Shown here one piece after another: positions 8,701 through 16,208 of a stretch of DNA of 64,000 bases; positions within the stretch are counted from its first letter, which is position 1, and each line of letters begins with the position of its first letter. The DNA comes from Bacteroidota bacterium (lineage in GTDB: Bacteria; Bacteroidota; Ignavibacteria; Ignavibacteriales; Melioribacteraceae), in NCBI GenBank assembly GCA_018829205.1, contig JAHJUE010000013.1:28551-92550 (forward strand), in the 5' to 3' direction. The notes below the pieces were generated by a model. The model was not told the DNA's origin, did no database searches, and saw only the letters and a list, made by a program, of their open reading frames with translations. The translations under genes were made by a program, and so were the position numbers.

Positions 8701-9723
8701 TCAATGATTCAAAACCTGTTTATAATCATAATTTTCTTTCATTTCATTTTCCGGAGCCAATGATTCTTCAATAAACCGTCTTCCAACAGCTGCGATTCTT
8801 TCGGCCGAAGTTCCGTTGTTTTGAATGGGCATTAATTTTTTTAGGTCGCTTAACTTAAAATAAGAATGTACTTCTTTACCTAAAGCAAGTCCAATGTAAA
8901 CTACTGAAGAATATTTCGCGATTAATACGTCGCAATTTGCAATCATATGATTTGTATTGCCTTGCTGGAATATTAAAGAACCGGGAGCATACTTCTCAAT
9001 TTCCTTTTTCGCTCTTTCAAATAATTCATTTGGGTGAAGTTTAAAAATAATCTGTTTCCCTTTTGCTATTTTTACAGCGTCCAAAATAAATTTTTTACGG
9101 TTCTCAAATTTAAAAGTTTCTCTTGAGTCTGATGTAGCCACTAAAACATAATTATTATATGGGAAATCATTCTTCAAAAATTGTTTTGCGTTATCAAAAT
9201 TTGGTATTCCTGTTACAACAATTTTTTTAGGATCGGCGCCTTTTTTTACAAATAATTCTTTGTAACCTTCGGAAGCTACGCAGAATAAATCATAATCTTT
9301 TGACAATCCGGTCGCCGCAGTACTAGCGATCCAGCGCGGGAACTTCAAATATTTCGCTAAATAATAACCAATTGTGACAGGGTCGGTCATACCTTCCTGC
9401 ACGTGTATTACTTTTTTATCCCTAATATTTTTAGGCATTATTAAATCAGAACATGTAAAAACAAGATCGTAATTATTATTAAGGCCTTTATAGTCCATTT
9501 TCAGCGAGTTGGCTTCAAGAAATTCTTCTGTACTTTTTTTGAATTTTCCGCCTAATATTGAAAAATTTACAAATCCTTTTTGAACAAAAAAATCCAGAAC
9601 TCCATCAGTATAATAAGGAGAAAAATAACAGTCGTACTCCTCGTATAAATTTTGATAAATTCTAAACATTATTGTCGTTTGATTTAACGAACCGCCGATA
9701 AACAGTATTTTCTTTTTCTTCAT
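8701..9723 (-). CDS. GT-B glycosyltransferase with EG, HP and SS motifs (putative nonulosonate transferase)
   Basis: The 340-residue protein has a GT-B-like layout: ILFIGGSLNQT at the N-terminus and a C-terminal nucleotide half. Three short motifs stand out: QEG (109-111), KLHP (228-231) and YSS (271-273). Acidic-Gly, HP and Ser-rich motifs in this order are what bacterial sialyl-, polysialyl- and Kdo-transferases use to bind CMP-sugar. CDP-glycerol glycerophosphotransferases share the HP and SS elements, so that family remains an alternative. There is no signal peptide or membrane segment, so it probably acts on the cytoplasmic side. As the first gene of the locus, it would attach the sugar that the next five genes make. 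Confidence 0.55.
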   Translation of the reverse strand: MKKKKILFIGGSLNQTTIMFRIYQNLYEEYDCYFSPYYTDGVLDFFVQKGFVNFSILGGKFKKSTEEFLEANSLKMDYKGLNNNYDLVFTCSDLIMPKNIRDKKVIHVQEGMTDPVTIGYYLAKYLKFPRWIASTAATGLSKDYDLFCVASEGYKELFVKKGADPKKIVVTGIPNFDNAKQFLKNDFPYNNYVLVATSDSRETFKFENRKKFILDAVKIAKGKQIIFKLHPNELFERAKKEIEKYAPGSLIFQQGNTNHMIANCDVLIAKYSSVVYIGLALGKEVHSYFKLSDLKKLMPIQNNGTSAERIAAVGRRFIEESLAPENEMKENYDYKQVLNH

Positions 9724-9763
9724 ATAATTATTGTTTTATTTCTAACAACAATATTCAAAAAAA

Positions 9764-9780
9764 AACAGAATTTTTCTGTT
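9764..9780 (-). terminator. Weak hairpin plus T-run in the leader of the sugar operon
   Basis: Read on the minus strand, AACAGAA (9780-9774) and TTCTGTT (9770-9764) form a 7-bp stem with a 3-nt loop, followed directly by a run of Ts. It lies 41 bases upstream of the first gene of the minus-strand sugar locus, where a terminator would act as a leader attenuator. The stem has only two G-C pairs. Confidence 0.3.
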
Positions 9781-9785
9781 ATATA

Positions 9786-9797
9786 ATTGTTAACAAT
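9786..9797. promoter_or_regulatory. 12-bp perfect palindrome ATTGTTAACAAT, operator candidate
   Basis: A perfect inverted repeat (ATTGTT/AACAAT) lies in the 183-bp gap between the divergent glycosyltransferase and metallophosphoesterase genes. Dyads of this size in divergent promoters often bind dimeric regulators. In AT-rich DNA some palindromes are expected by chance. Confidence 0.25.
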
Positions 9798-9835
9798 CAT
9801 TCCATATTGATAATAATTTGATAACATTAAATTTA

Positions 9836-9865
9836 TTTTCAATTAATATTTATAGTATAAATTTG
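9836..9865 (+). promoter_or_regulatory. Candidate Bacteroidota-type promoter of the metallophosphoesterase gene
   Basis: A TTTT box (9836-9839) lies 18 bp before TAAATTTG (9858-9865), which fits the TANNTTTG -7 element used by Bacteroidota-type sigma factors. The start codon follows 41 bp downstream. The assignment rests on consensus similarity only. Confidence 0.3.
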
Positions 9866-9906
9866 AGCATTAGAAATAATATTTTTAAAATTACTAAAAT
9901 TACATT

Positions 9907-10845
9907 ATGAAAATTGCTCATATTTCTGATTTACATTTCAGCAGGTCATATAAAAGTAATAATATACGAAAGACGAAAAGACTTATAAAATATTGCATAG
10001 AACAGGGTTTTGATCATTTGGTTATTACCGGGGATATCTCCGATAATAGCGATGAAAAAGACTTTTTAATATTAAGAAACATTTTAAATAATTTCAATTT
10101 ACTCGATTCCGGCAAAGTATCATTAACGATCGGTAATCACGATATTTTCGGCGGTGTTCAAACCGCCAATGATATTGTTAATTTCCCTTCAAAATGCTTA
10201 AAAATAAACTATGATCAAAAAGTAAAAAAGTTTGTTTCATTTTTCAGTGAACTCTTCGATAGCGCGGTATTCCCTAATCCCGATAAAATTTTCCCTTACG
10301 CTAAGATTATAGGAGATGTTGCCATAATTGGAATAAATTCAATTCGTCATTATTCGAGAATTAAAAATCCCTTTGCTTCAAACGGGAAAATATATAATGA
10401 TGATTTTGAATCAATTAAAGCTATGCTGGAATTTGATTCAATCAAAGTAAGGAAAAAGATTGTCGCTGTTCACCATCATTTTTATAAAAACAGTGTTGAG
10501 GCAACAAGTTCTCAAAGTAATTTATGGAATAGAATCGAAGGATATACATTAAAACTTAGAGGTAAAAAAAAGCTGTTGAAATTATTTAAAGAAAATAAAG
10601 TTGATTTGGTGCTTCACGGGCACAGTCATGAACTTAAAGAATATGAAAGAAAGGGGATCAAGTTTGTAAACGCCGGCGCCTCAATTGATAATACAAGCTC
10701 GACAGAAGCAAATGTATTTTTTATTAATATATTAGAAGACGAATTAACTGTACAGCTAAAAACTCTCCCTGAAATTAATCCTTCCGTGCCCAAAGAAAAT
10801 GAAGTGCCAAATTTTATTCCTGCATTTGCCGAAAAAATTGGTTAG
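9907..10845 (+). CDS. Calcineurin-like metallophosphoesterase
   Basis: All five metal-binding blocks of the family are present in the 312 residues: ISDLHF (D and H, residues 6-11), TGDISD near 41, IGNHD near 76-80, VHHHF near 183 and LHGHSHE near 237-243. Such two-metal enzymes cleave phosphomono- or diesters, including cyclic nucleotides, UDP-sugars and nucleic acids; the substrate cannot be assigned. There is no signal peptide. It is divergent from the sugar locus and followed by a hairpin and then the rnf operon, so it is probably transcribed alone. Confidence 0.8.
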   Translation: MKIAHISDLHFSRSYKSNNIRKTKRLIKYCIEQGFDHLVITGDISDNSDEKDFLILRNILNNFNLLDSGKVSLTIGNHDIFGGVQTANDIVNFPSKCLKINYDQKVKKFVSFFSELFDSAVFPNPDKIFPYAKIIGDVAIIGINSIRHYSRIKNPFASNGKIYNDDFESIKAMLEFDSIKVRKKIVAVHHHFYKNSVEATSSQSNLWNRIEGYTLKLRGKKKLLKLFKENKVDLVLHGHSHELKEYERKGIKFVNAGASIDNTSSTEANVFFINILEDELTVQLKTLPEINPSVPKENEVPNFIPAFAEKIG

Positions 10846-10994
10846 AGCAGATATAGTTGCTGTTTATCCGATATTTCTCAAAGAAAAATATTTTTTTTCA
10901 GTTTTGAAAAATCCCAATTTTTCATTGAATAGATATTCATTCAGAAACGTCAAATCCATTGATTTAAGCCGAAATTCCAATATTTAAATTAAAA

Positions 10995-11038
10995 CATTAC
11001 TGGCATAGTTTATGTCTTTTATATGAATTCCAGTAATG
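10995..11038 (+). terminator. Hairpin between metallophosphoesterase and rnfC
   Basis: CATTACTGG (10995-11003) pairs perfectly with CCAGTAATG (11030-11038) around a 26-nt loop, ending 19 bases before the rnfC start. There is no T-run, so it may be a weak terminator or a structure in the rnf leader. Confidence 0.3.
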
Positions 11039-11057
11039 ATTAAGTGAAATTTAAATT

Positions 11058-12395
11058 ATGAGCGTATACAGTAAATCAAATTCTTTCAGGGGCGGAATTC
11101 ATCCGGTTGAGGAAAAACAATTAACTGAAAATCTAGCATTTGAAATAATGCCTAATCCCAAAAATATTCTTCTTCCTTTATCTCAGCATATAGGCAAACC
11201 TGCAATACCGATTGTTAAAAAGGGAGACTCCGTAAAAGCAGGGACACTTGTGGCTGAACAGGAAGGTTTTATTTCTTCTCCGATTTATAGTTCTGTATCC
11301 GGGACTGTGAAAAAAATATCGGTTGAGAATAATGCATCCGGATTCCCGAAAGAAGCAATTATAATTGAAGCGGCCGAATCAAATGAAATTGAATTGTTCA
11401 TTCCTTTAGATTTGGATACAGTTACGTCTCAAGAAATTCGTGATAGAGTAAAAGCTGCGGGAATTGTCGGTCAAGGGGGAGCTGCTTTCCCTACGTTTGT
11501 GAAACTTACTCCGCCGAAAGATAAAGAAATAGATTTCGTAATTATTAACGGATGTGAATGTGAACCATACTTAACAAGAGATTATAGACTAATGCTCGAA
11601 CGGCCGAAAGAATTAATTGAAGGTCTAAAATTAATTATGAAGTCTCTTGGAGTCGCAAAAGGAACTATAGGCATTGAAGATAATAAACCTGAAGCGGCTG
11701 AAATATTGAAAAGAAATTTAAAAAATGAAAAAAATATTTCTATAGAAATTTTAAAAACAAAATATCCTCAAGGCGCGGAAAAAATGCTGATAAAAGCGGT
11801 AACCGGAAAAGAAGTGCCTCCCGGTAAACTTCCGCTGGATGTAGGAATTGTAATTCAGAATGTCGGAACTGCAATTGCGATTTTTGATGCGGTTGTAAAA
11901 GGTGAGCCGGAAATAACAGCAGCTTTAACGGTTTCCGGTAAAGGAATTAATTACCCTAAAAATTTAATAGTAAGAGTAGGGACACCAATTAGTGATGTTC
12001 TTGATTATTGCGGCGGGTTAAAAGAAAATGCGGTAAAGGTGGTTGTCGGCGGTCCGATGATGGGAGTTGCTCAATACGATTTTTCAGCCCCGGTTATGAA
12101 AGCAACTTCGGGAATTTTGATACTTACCGAAGAAGAAATCAATTCACACAAAGAAACCCCCTGTTTAAAATGCGGGAAATGTATTGAGGCCTGCCCTCTT
12201 AATTTAATGCCTACAAAGTTAGCCCGACTGTCGCAGCTTGATAAACTTGATGATGCCGAACAACTGGGAATTACAGTGTGCATGGAATGCGGAACTTGCA
12301 CCTTTGCCTGCCCGGCAAATATACCGCTGGTTCAATGGATTAGATTGGGAAAACAAAGAGTACTTAAAAATCAAAAAGAAAGAATTTCAGCTTAA
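11058..12395 (+). CDS. rnfC: Rnf electron transport complex subunit C
   Basis: RnfC is the peripheral subunit that exchanges electrons with NADH in the Rnf ferredoxin:NAD oxidoreductase, which couples electron transfer to Na+ or H+ export. The 445-residue protein has the N-terminal GGIHP signature (12-16), a lipoyl-like barrel region, the nucleotide/FMN-type segment GQGGAAFPT near 138-146, a Complex I 51-kDa-like core (INGCECEPYLTRDYRLM), and two 4Fe-4S sites, CLKCGKCIEACP near 368 and CMECGTCTFACP near 407. It opens the operon in the order C, D, G, E, A, B. An 89-bp gap containing a hexamer repeat separates it from rnfD. Confidence 0.93.
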   Translation: MSVYSKSNSFRGGIHPVEEKQLTENLAFEIMPNPKNILLPLSQHIGKPAIPIVKKGDSVKAGTLVAEQEGFISSPIYSSVSGTVKKISVENNASGFPKEAIIIEAAESNEIELFIPLDLDTVTSQEIRDRVKAAGIVGQGGAAFPTFVKLTPPKDKEIDFVIINGCECEPYLTRDYRLMLERPKELIEGLKLIMKSLGVAKGTIGIEDNKPEAAEILKRNLKNEKNISIEILKTKYPQGAEKMLIKAVTGKEVPPGKLPLDVGIVIQNVGTAIAIFDAVVKGEPEITAALTVSGKGINYPKNLIVRVGTPISDVLDYCGGLKENAVKVVVGGPMMGVAQYDFSAPVMKATSGILILTEEEINSHKETPCLKCGKCIEACPLNLMPTKLARLSQLDKLDDAEQLGITVCMECGTCTFACPANIPLVQWIRLGKQRVLKNQKERISA

Positions 12396-12428
12396 GAGTT
12401 TTTTTTGAAATATAGGTCGTGATCAAAA

Positions 12429-12470
12429 GATAAAGATAAAGATTATGATAAAGATAGAGATCAAGAATAA
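12429..12470 (+). repeat. GATNNA hexamer tandem repeat, copy 2
   Basis: Seven consecutive hexamers fill most of the rnfC-rnfD gap: GATAAA, GATAAA, GATTAT, GATAAA, GATAGA, GATCAA, GAATAA. The last three match the order seen at 1249-1316 on the other strand. No stable hairpin or start codon is formed by the repeat itself. Confidence 0.6.
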
Positions 12471-12484
12471 AAAATAGAGAAATC

Positions 12485-13450
12485 ATGTCAACAATTACTG
12501 CAAATCCGGTTTACAAATTAGAATTAACAAGTTCGCCTCATGTTCATTCGCGCTGGTCAACAAAACAGGCAATGTGGATGGTTGTTTTAGCTTTATTGCC
12601 TGCACTAATTTCTTCTGTTATATTTTTCGGATTTTATCAATTGCTTGTTGTGTCGGTTAGTGTGGCTTCTGCCGTAGTAACAGAGTCATTAATTAAGTAT
12701 ATCCGAAAAAGGGAAATAACAATTACAGACGGAAGCGGAATAATTACAGGTATGCTTCTAGGGTTAATACTGCCGCCGAATTTTAATTTATTTTTTACGG
12801 CATTAGGTTCCATTGTTGCTATTGGAATCGGTAAAGAAATATTCGGAGGACTCGGATATAATATTTTTAATCCCGCGCTTGTCGGAAGAGCATTTCTTCA
12901 AGCTGCCTTCCCGGTTCAAATGACCACATGGATTAAACCAAATATGGCTGTTGATTCTGTTTCAACTGCTACACCGCTTTCCGCTTTTAAATTTGATTCA
13001 ATATTTGCCGATATAAGTAATATGTTTATTGGAAATATCGGCGGATCGCTTGGCGAAACCTCAGCGATTTCTATTTTAATCGGGGGGATATTTCTTATTG
13101 TAATCGGAGTTGTAAACTGGAGAATTCCGGTTTCAATGTTTCTTGGTGTAATTATATTCGGAGGATTATTCTGGCTTCTAAACGCTGATCAATATCCAAG
13201 TCCGGTTTTTCATATGCTGGCCGGCGGATTTTTATTCGGAGCGTTTTTTATGGCTACCGATTGGGTAACATCTCCTTTAACGGCAAAGGGAATGTGGATA
13301 TTCGGATTTGGGATTTCATTAGTTGTTGTAATGATTAGATTATTCGGCGGACTTCCCGAGGGAGTAATGTACGCCATATTATTTATGAATGCATTTGTGC
13401 CATTAATTAACCGTTACACACGCCCACGAATTTTTGGGGAGGCTAAATGA
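12485..13450 (+). CDS. rnfD: Rnf electron transport complex subunit D
   Basis: This is an NqrB/RnfD family membrane flavoprotein with about nine to ten transmembrane segments. The covalent FMN site is visible as STATPL at 160-165, with Thr163 the expected phosphoester-linked residue; the usual family motif is SGATPL, so Gly is replaced by Thr here. GGLGYNIFNPALVGRAF (121-137) and the DWVTSP segment are typical. It carries electrons across the membrane within the ion-pumping core. Its stop overlaps the start of rnfG by 4 bp. Confidence 0.93.
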   Translation: MSTITANPVYKLELTSSPHVHSRWSTKQAMWMVVLALLPALISSVIFFGFYQLLVVSVSVASAVVTESLIKYIRKREITITDGSGIITGMLLGLILPPNFNLFFTALGSIVAIGIGKEIFGGLGYNIFNPALVGRAFLQAAFPVQMTTWIKPNMAVDSVSTATPLSAFKFDSIFADISNMFIGNIGGSLGETSAISILIGGIFLIVIGVVNWRIPVSMFLGVIIFGGLFWLLNADQYPSPVFHMLAGGFLFGAFFMATDWVTSPLTAKGMWIFGFGISLVVVMIRLFGGLPEGVMYAILFMNAFVPLINRYTRPRIFGEAK

Positions 13451-14013
13451 AAACAGTAATTCATATGCTGTTAACGCTAACGTTTATAGGTATCGTTTCG
13501 GGCGGTTTGCTTTCACAAATAAGTGAATGGGCGGAACCTAAAATTGAAGAACATAGAAAAGCGGAAACAGCTCGCGCAATTTATTTAGTTCAACCCGAGG
13601 CAAAAAGTTACGAAAGAATTACTAATGTTGATTTTGAAGTTTATAAAGTATTTGATGAAATGAAAAATTCAATCGGTTTTGCGCTGCCTTATGAAGGAAA
13701 CGGTTTTCAGGGTAAAATTAGATTAATGGTGGGATTGAATGATGAATTAAATAAACTGAAGGGACTGCAAATTTTAGAACAGGTTGAAACACCGGGACTA
13801 GGAACAAAAATAACCGAGGAAAACTTCTTAAAACAATTTCTTAATTTAAGCGCCCAGCCAATGGTTAATTGGGTTAAAGCCGTTCCTCCTGAAAAACAAA
13901 ATGAAATTCAGACAATTACCGGCGCAACTATTTCATCCAAAGCTGTGGTAATAATTCTAAACGACGGAATAAAAAAACTCCGGGATGCTGAAAAAGACGG
14001 AGGAGTTAAATGA
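13447..14013 (+). CDS. rnfG: Rnf electron transport complex subunit G
   Basis: A single N-terminal membrane anchor (about 4-24) is followed by a periplasmic FMN-binding domain, 188 aa in all. The flavinylation motif TGATISS occurs at 158-164, with Thr161 the expected FMN-carrying residue, and the ETPGLG motif is at 114-119. The FMN is normally attached by ApbE; no apbE gene is in this window. The gene overlaps rnfD and rnfE by 4 bp on each side, which indicates translational coupling. Confidence 0.93.
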   Translation: MKTVIHMLLTLTFIGIVSGGLLSQISEWAEPKIEEHRKAETARAIYLVQPEAKSYERITNVDFEVYKVFDEMKNSIGFALPYEGNGFQGKIRLMVGLNDELNKLKGLQILEQVETPGLGTKITEENFLKQFLNLSAQPMVNWVKAVPPEKQNEIQTITGATISSKAVVIILNDGIKKLRDAEKDGGVK

Positions 14014-14693
14014 AAAACAAAGTAACCATTATTAAAGAATACACAAAAGGTATATGGCAGAGTAATCCGGTGTTTAAACAAATATTGGGAATGTGTCCTA
14101 CTCTCGCCGTTACAGTATCCGCAATTAATGGAATCGCGATGGCCCTTGCCACAACATTTGTATTAGTTTTTTCAAGTTTTATTATTTCTTCCGTAAGGAA
14201 ATTAATCCCGACACAGGTTCGTATAGCTTCATACATTGTTGTTATAGCTACATTTGTTACAATTGTTGATTTAGTTATGAAAGCGCAGTTTCCTGAATTA
14301 AGTAAATCGCTTGGACCCTACATTCCTTTAATAGTAGTTAACTGTATTATTCTGGGAAGACAGGAAGCCTTCTCTTCAAAAAATACTCCGTTAAGATCTG
14401 TTGTGGATGCGCTGGGAATGGGAAGCGGATTTTTAATTGCGCTTTTTATGCTCGGAAGTATACGGGAGCTACTCGGTTCGCGCACAATATTAGGGTTTCA
14501 ATTATTACCTGATTTTTATGAACCCTGGCTTGTAATGATTTTGCCCGCAGGTGCTTTTTTAACATTAGGGTTGATGCTTGCTTTTTTTAATAATTTAAGT
14601 CTGCATAAAAAGAAAAGCGATAATGATAAACTGATTGCGAAATATTTAAAAACAAAAACTGCGGCTGATTTTGTAATTGAGGAGAATAAATAA
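14010..14693 (+). CDS. rnfE: Rnf electron transport complex subunit E
   Basis: An integral membrane subunit of 227 aa with about six helices, paralogous to RnfA. Two conserved cysteines, Cys29 in GMCPTLAV and Cys112 in VVNCIILG, are the positions that in Rnf/Nqr structures help bind the intramembrane 2Fe-2S cluster shared with RnfA. A charged, Lys-rich C-terminal tail follows the last helix. It overlaps rnfG by 4 bp and rnfA by 1 bp. Confidence 0.92.
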   Translation: MKNKVTIIKEYTKGIWQSNPVFKQILGMCPTLAVTVSAINGIAMALATTFVLVFSSFIISSVRKLIPTQVRIASYIVVIATFVTIVDLVMKAQFPELSKSLGPYIPLIVVNCIILGRQEAFSSKNTPLRSVVDALGMGSGFLIALFMLGSIRELLGSRTILGFQLLPDFYEPWLVMILPAGAFLTLGLMLAFFNNLSLHKKKSDNDKLIAKYLKTKTAADFVIEENK

Positions 14694-15271
14694 TGGAACT
14701 GATATTAATTTTCTTTTCGGCTGCGATTGTAAACAACTTTGTGCTCGCCTATTTTTTAGGCATTTGCCCTTTTATCGGAGTATCGAACAAAATTACTTCG
14801 GCATTTTCAATGGGTCTCGCCACAACATTTGTTATGACAATTACCGCCATTGTTACGTGGTTGATTTATCACTTGATATTAGTCCCGTTTCATCTCGAAT
14901 TTTTAGAATATGTTTCATTTATTTTAGTGATCGCTTCTCTTGTTCAGTTTGTTGAAATGTTTATCAAAAAAGTAAGTCAGCCTTTATACCGCGCTCTTGG
15001 AATATTTCTTCCGCTTATTACTACTAACTGCGCAATTTTAGGATTAGCGCTTTTCATAGTTTTAAGAGAATATACTTTTCTACAGGGAATATTTTTTGGA
15101 GTTGGCGCGGGCGCGGGTTTTACTTTAGCCATTACAATTATGGCCGGAATAAGGGAAGAACTTGATTTAGCCGATGTTCCAAAAGCGTTTCAAGGCGCGC
15201 CTATTACTCTAATTGTTGCGGGAATTTTAGCCCTGGCATTTATGGGCTTTTCTGGATTGATTTCTGTTTAG
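14693..15271 (+). CDS. rnfA: Rnf electron transport complex subunit A
   Basis: RnfA has 192 aa and six predicted helices, with the cluster-binding cysteines at Cys25 (GICPFIG) and Cys113 (TTNCAILG) matching those in RnfE in opposite membrane topology. The sequence NFVLAYFLGICPFIGVSNK is highly typical. The heptamer repeat begins one base after its stop codon, loosening the otherwise tight operon before rnfB. Confidence 0.93.
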   Translation: MELILIFFSAAIVNNFVLAYFLGICPFIGVSNKITSAFSMGLATTFVMTITAIVTWLIYHLILVPFHLEFLEYVSFILVIASLVQFVEMFIKKVSQPLYRALGIFLPLITTNCAILGLALFIVLREYTFLQGIFFGVGAGAGFTLAITIMAGIREELDLADVPKAFQGAPITLIVAGILALAFMGFSGLISV

Positions 15272-15320
15272 ATATGAGATATGAGATATGAGATATGAGA
15301 TTTGAGATTTGAGACACAAG
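15272..15320 (+). repeat. ATATGAG/ATTTGAG heptamer tandem repeat, copy 1
   Basis: Directly after the rnfA stop there are four perfect ATATGAG units (15272-15299), two ATTTGAG units (15300-15313) and a terminal ACACAAG (15314-15320). The same unit order follows the coaD stop at 44937, and an inverted copy ends that gap. Confidence 0.7.
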
Positions 15321-15384
15321 AATTAATAAAATATATAAAATTGTTGTTTGCTTTTATGATTTGGAATTTTAATGCGGAGGTACA

Positions 15385-16206
15385 GTGGATTTAACACTTA
15401 TTATTGCAATTGCTACAATGGGCGGATTAGGATTTTTATTCGCCGGCGGATTAGCAATAGCCGATAAAAAATTAAGAGTTGAAGAAAATCCTTTAATTGG
15501 AAAAATAAATGATTTATTGCCTGGTGCTAATTGCGGCGCATGCGGAAAAGCAGGCTGTTATGATTATGCCGTTAATATTGTTGAAAATAACGCTCCTGTT
15601 AACGGTTGCCCTGTAGGCGGAAATGAAACGGCAGTATTAATTGCGGAAATACTTGGCGTTGAAACAAATGCTTCGGTAAAAATGATTCCTCGAATACTAT
15701 GCAGAGGGGGTAACAGCGAAGCCGTGAAAAAAATGGCTGAATACTTCGGTCCCTTAAGCTGCTCGGCAATGGATATTGTTTCCGGGGGAGATAAATTATG
15801 TTATTACGGTTGCCTAGGCGGCGGCGATTGTGTTAATGCTTGTCCGTTTAACGCAATGCTAATGAATAGTGACGGAATTCCTGAAGTTATTGAAGAACTA
15901 TGCACCGGCTGCGGAATGTGCGTTAAAGCATGTCCCAGGAATGTAATTGAAATGCATCCTCAGGATAGAAATGTATTTGTATATTGCAAAAACCAGGATG
16001 ATCCAAAACGATCTAAAGATGTATGCACTGTTTCTTGCATGGGATGCGGTATATGCGCCCGGAAATCCGAAGGCGGAGTAGAAATTGTTAATAATCTTGC
16101 CGTTATTAATTATGATAAGTTTGTGGAATCCAATATTCCATTTGATAAATGTAAAACAAAAGCAATTGACAGAATTGATAAAATTAGTACCGGACAAAAT
16201 AATTAA
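15385..16206 (+). CDS. rnfB: Rnf electron transport complex subunit B (ferredoxin-binding)
   Basis: The GTG start is supported by GGAGG at 15376-15380. A single N-terminal helix is followed by the CGACGKAGCYDYA 4Fe-4S domain (near 51-63) and ferredoxin-like clusters at CYYGCLGGGDCVNACP and CTGCGMCVKACP. RnfB accepts electrons from reduced ferredoxin and passes them into the membrane core. A further C-terminal element, CTVSCMGCGIC, looks like the extra ferredoxin repeat of long RnfB proteins, but the cysteine that normally follows in a CP pair is missing and only one Cys occurs in the final segment (FDKCKTKAI), so this last module appears degenerate. Confidence 0.92.
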   Translation: MDLTLIIAIATMGGLGFLFAGGLAIADKKLRVEENPLIGKINDLLPGANCGACGKAGCYDYAVNIVENNAPVNGCPVGGNETAVLIAEILGVETNASVKMIPRILCRGGNSEAVKKMAEYFGPLSCSAMDIVSGGDKLCYYGCLGGGDCVNACPFNAMLMNSDGIPEVIEELCTGCGMCVKACPRNVIEMHPQDRNVFVYCKNQDDPKRSKDVCTVSCMGCGICARKSEGGVEIVNNLAVINYDKFVESNIPFDKCKTKAIDRIDKISTGQNN

Positions 16207-16208
16207 TT

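Noticed and set aside
10799..10987. A 62-codon frame overlapping the end of the metallophosphoesterase gene
   Set aside because: It overlaps a real gene in another frame, is rich in chance Leu/Phe/Asn codons, has no ribosome binding site and no recognisable family; the hairpin after it fits the end of the phosphoesterase transcript better.
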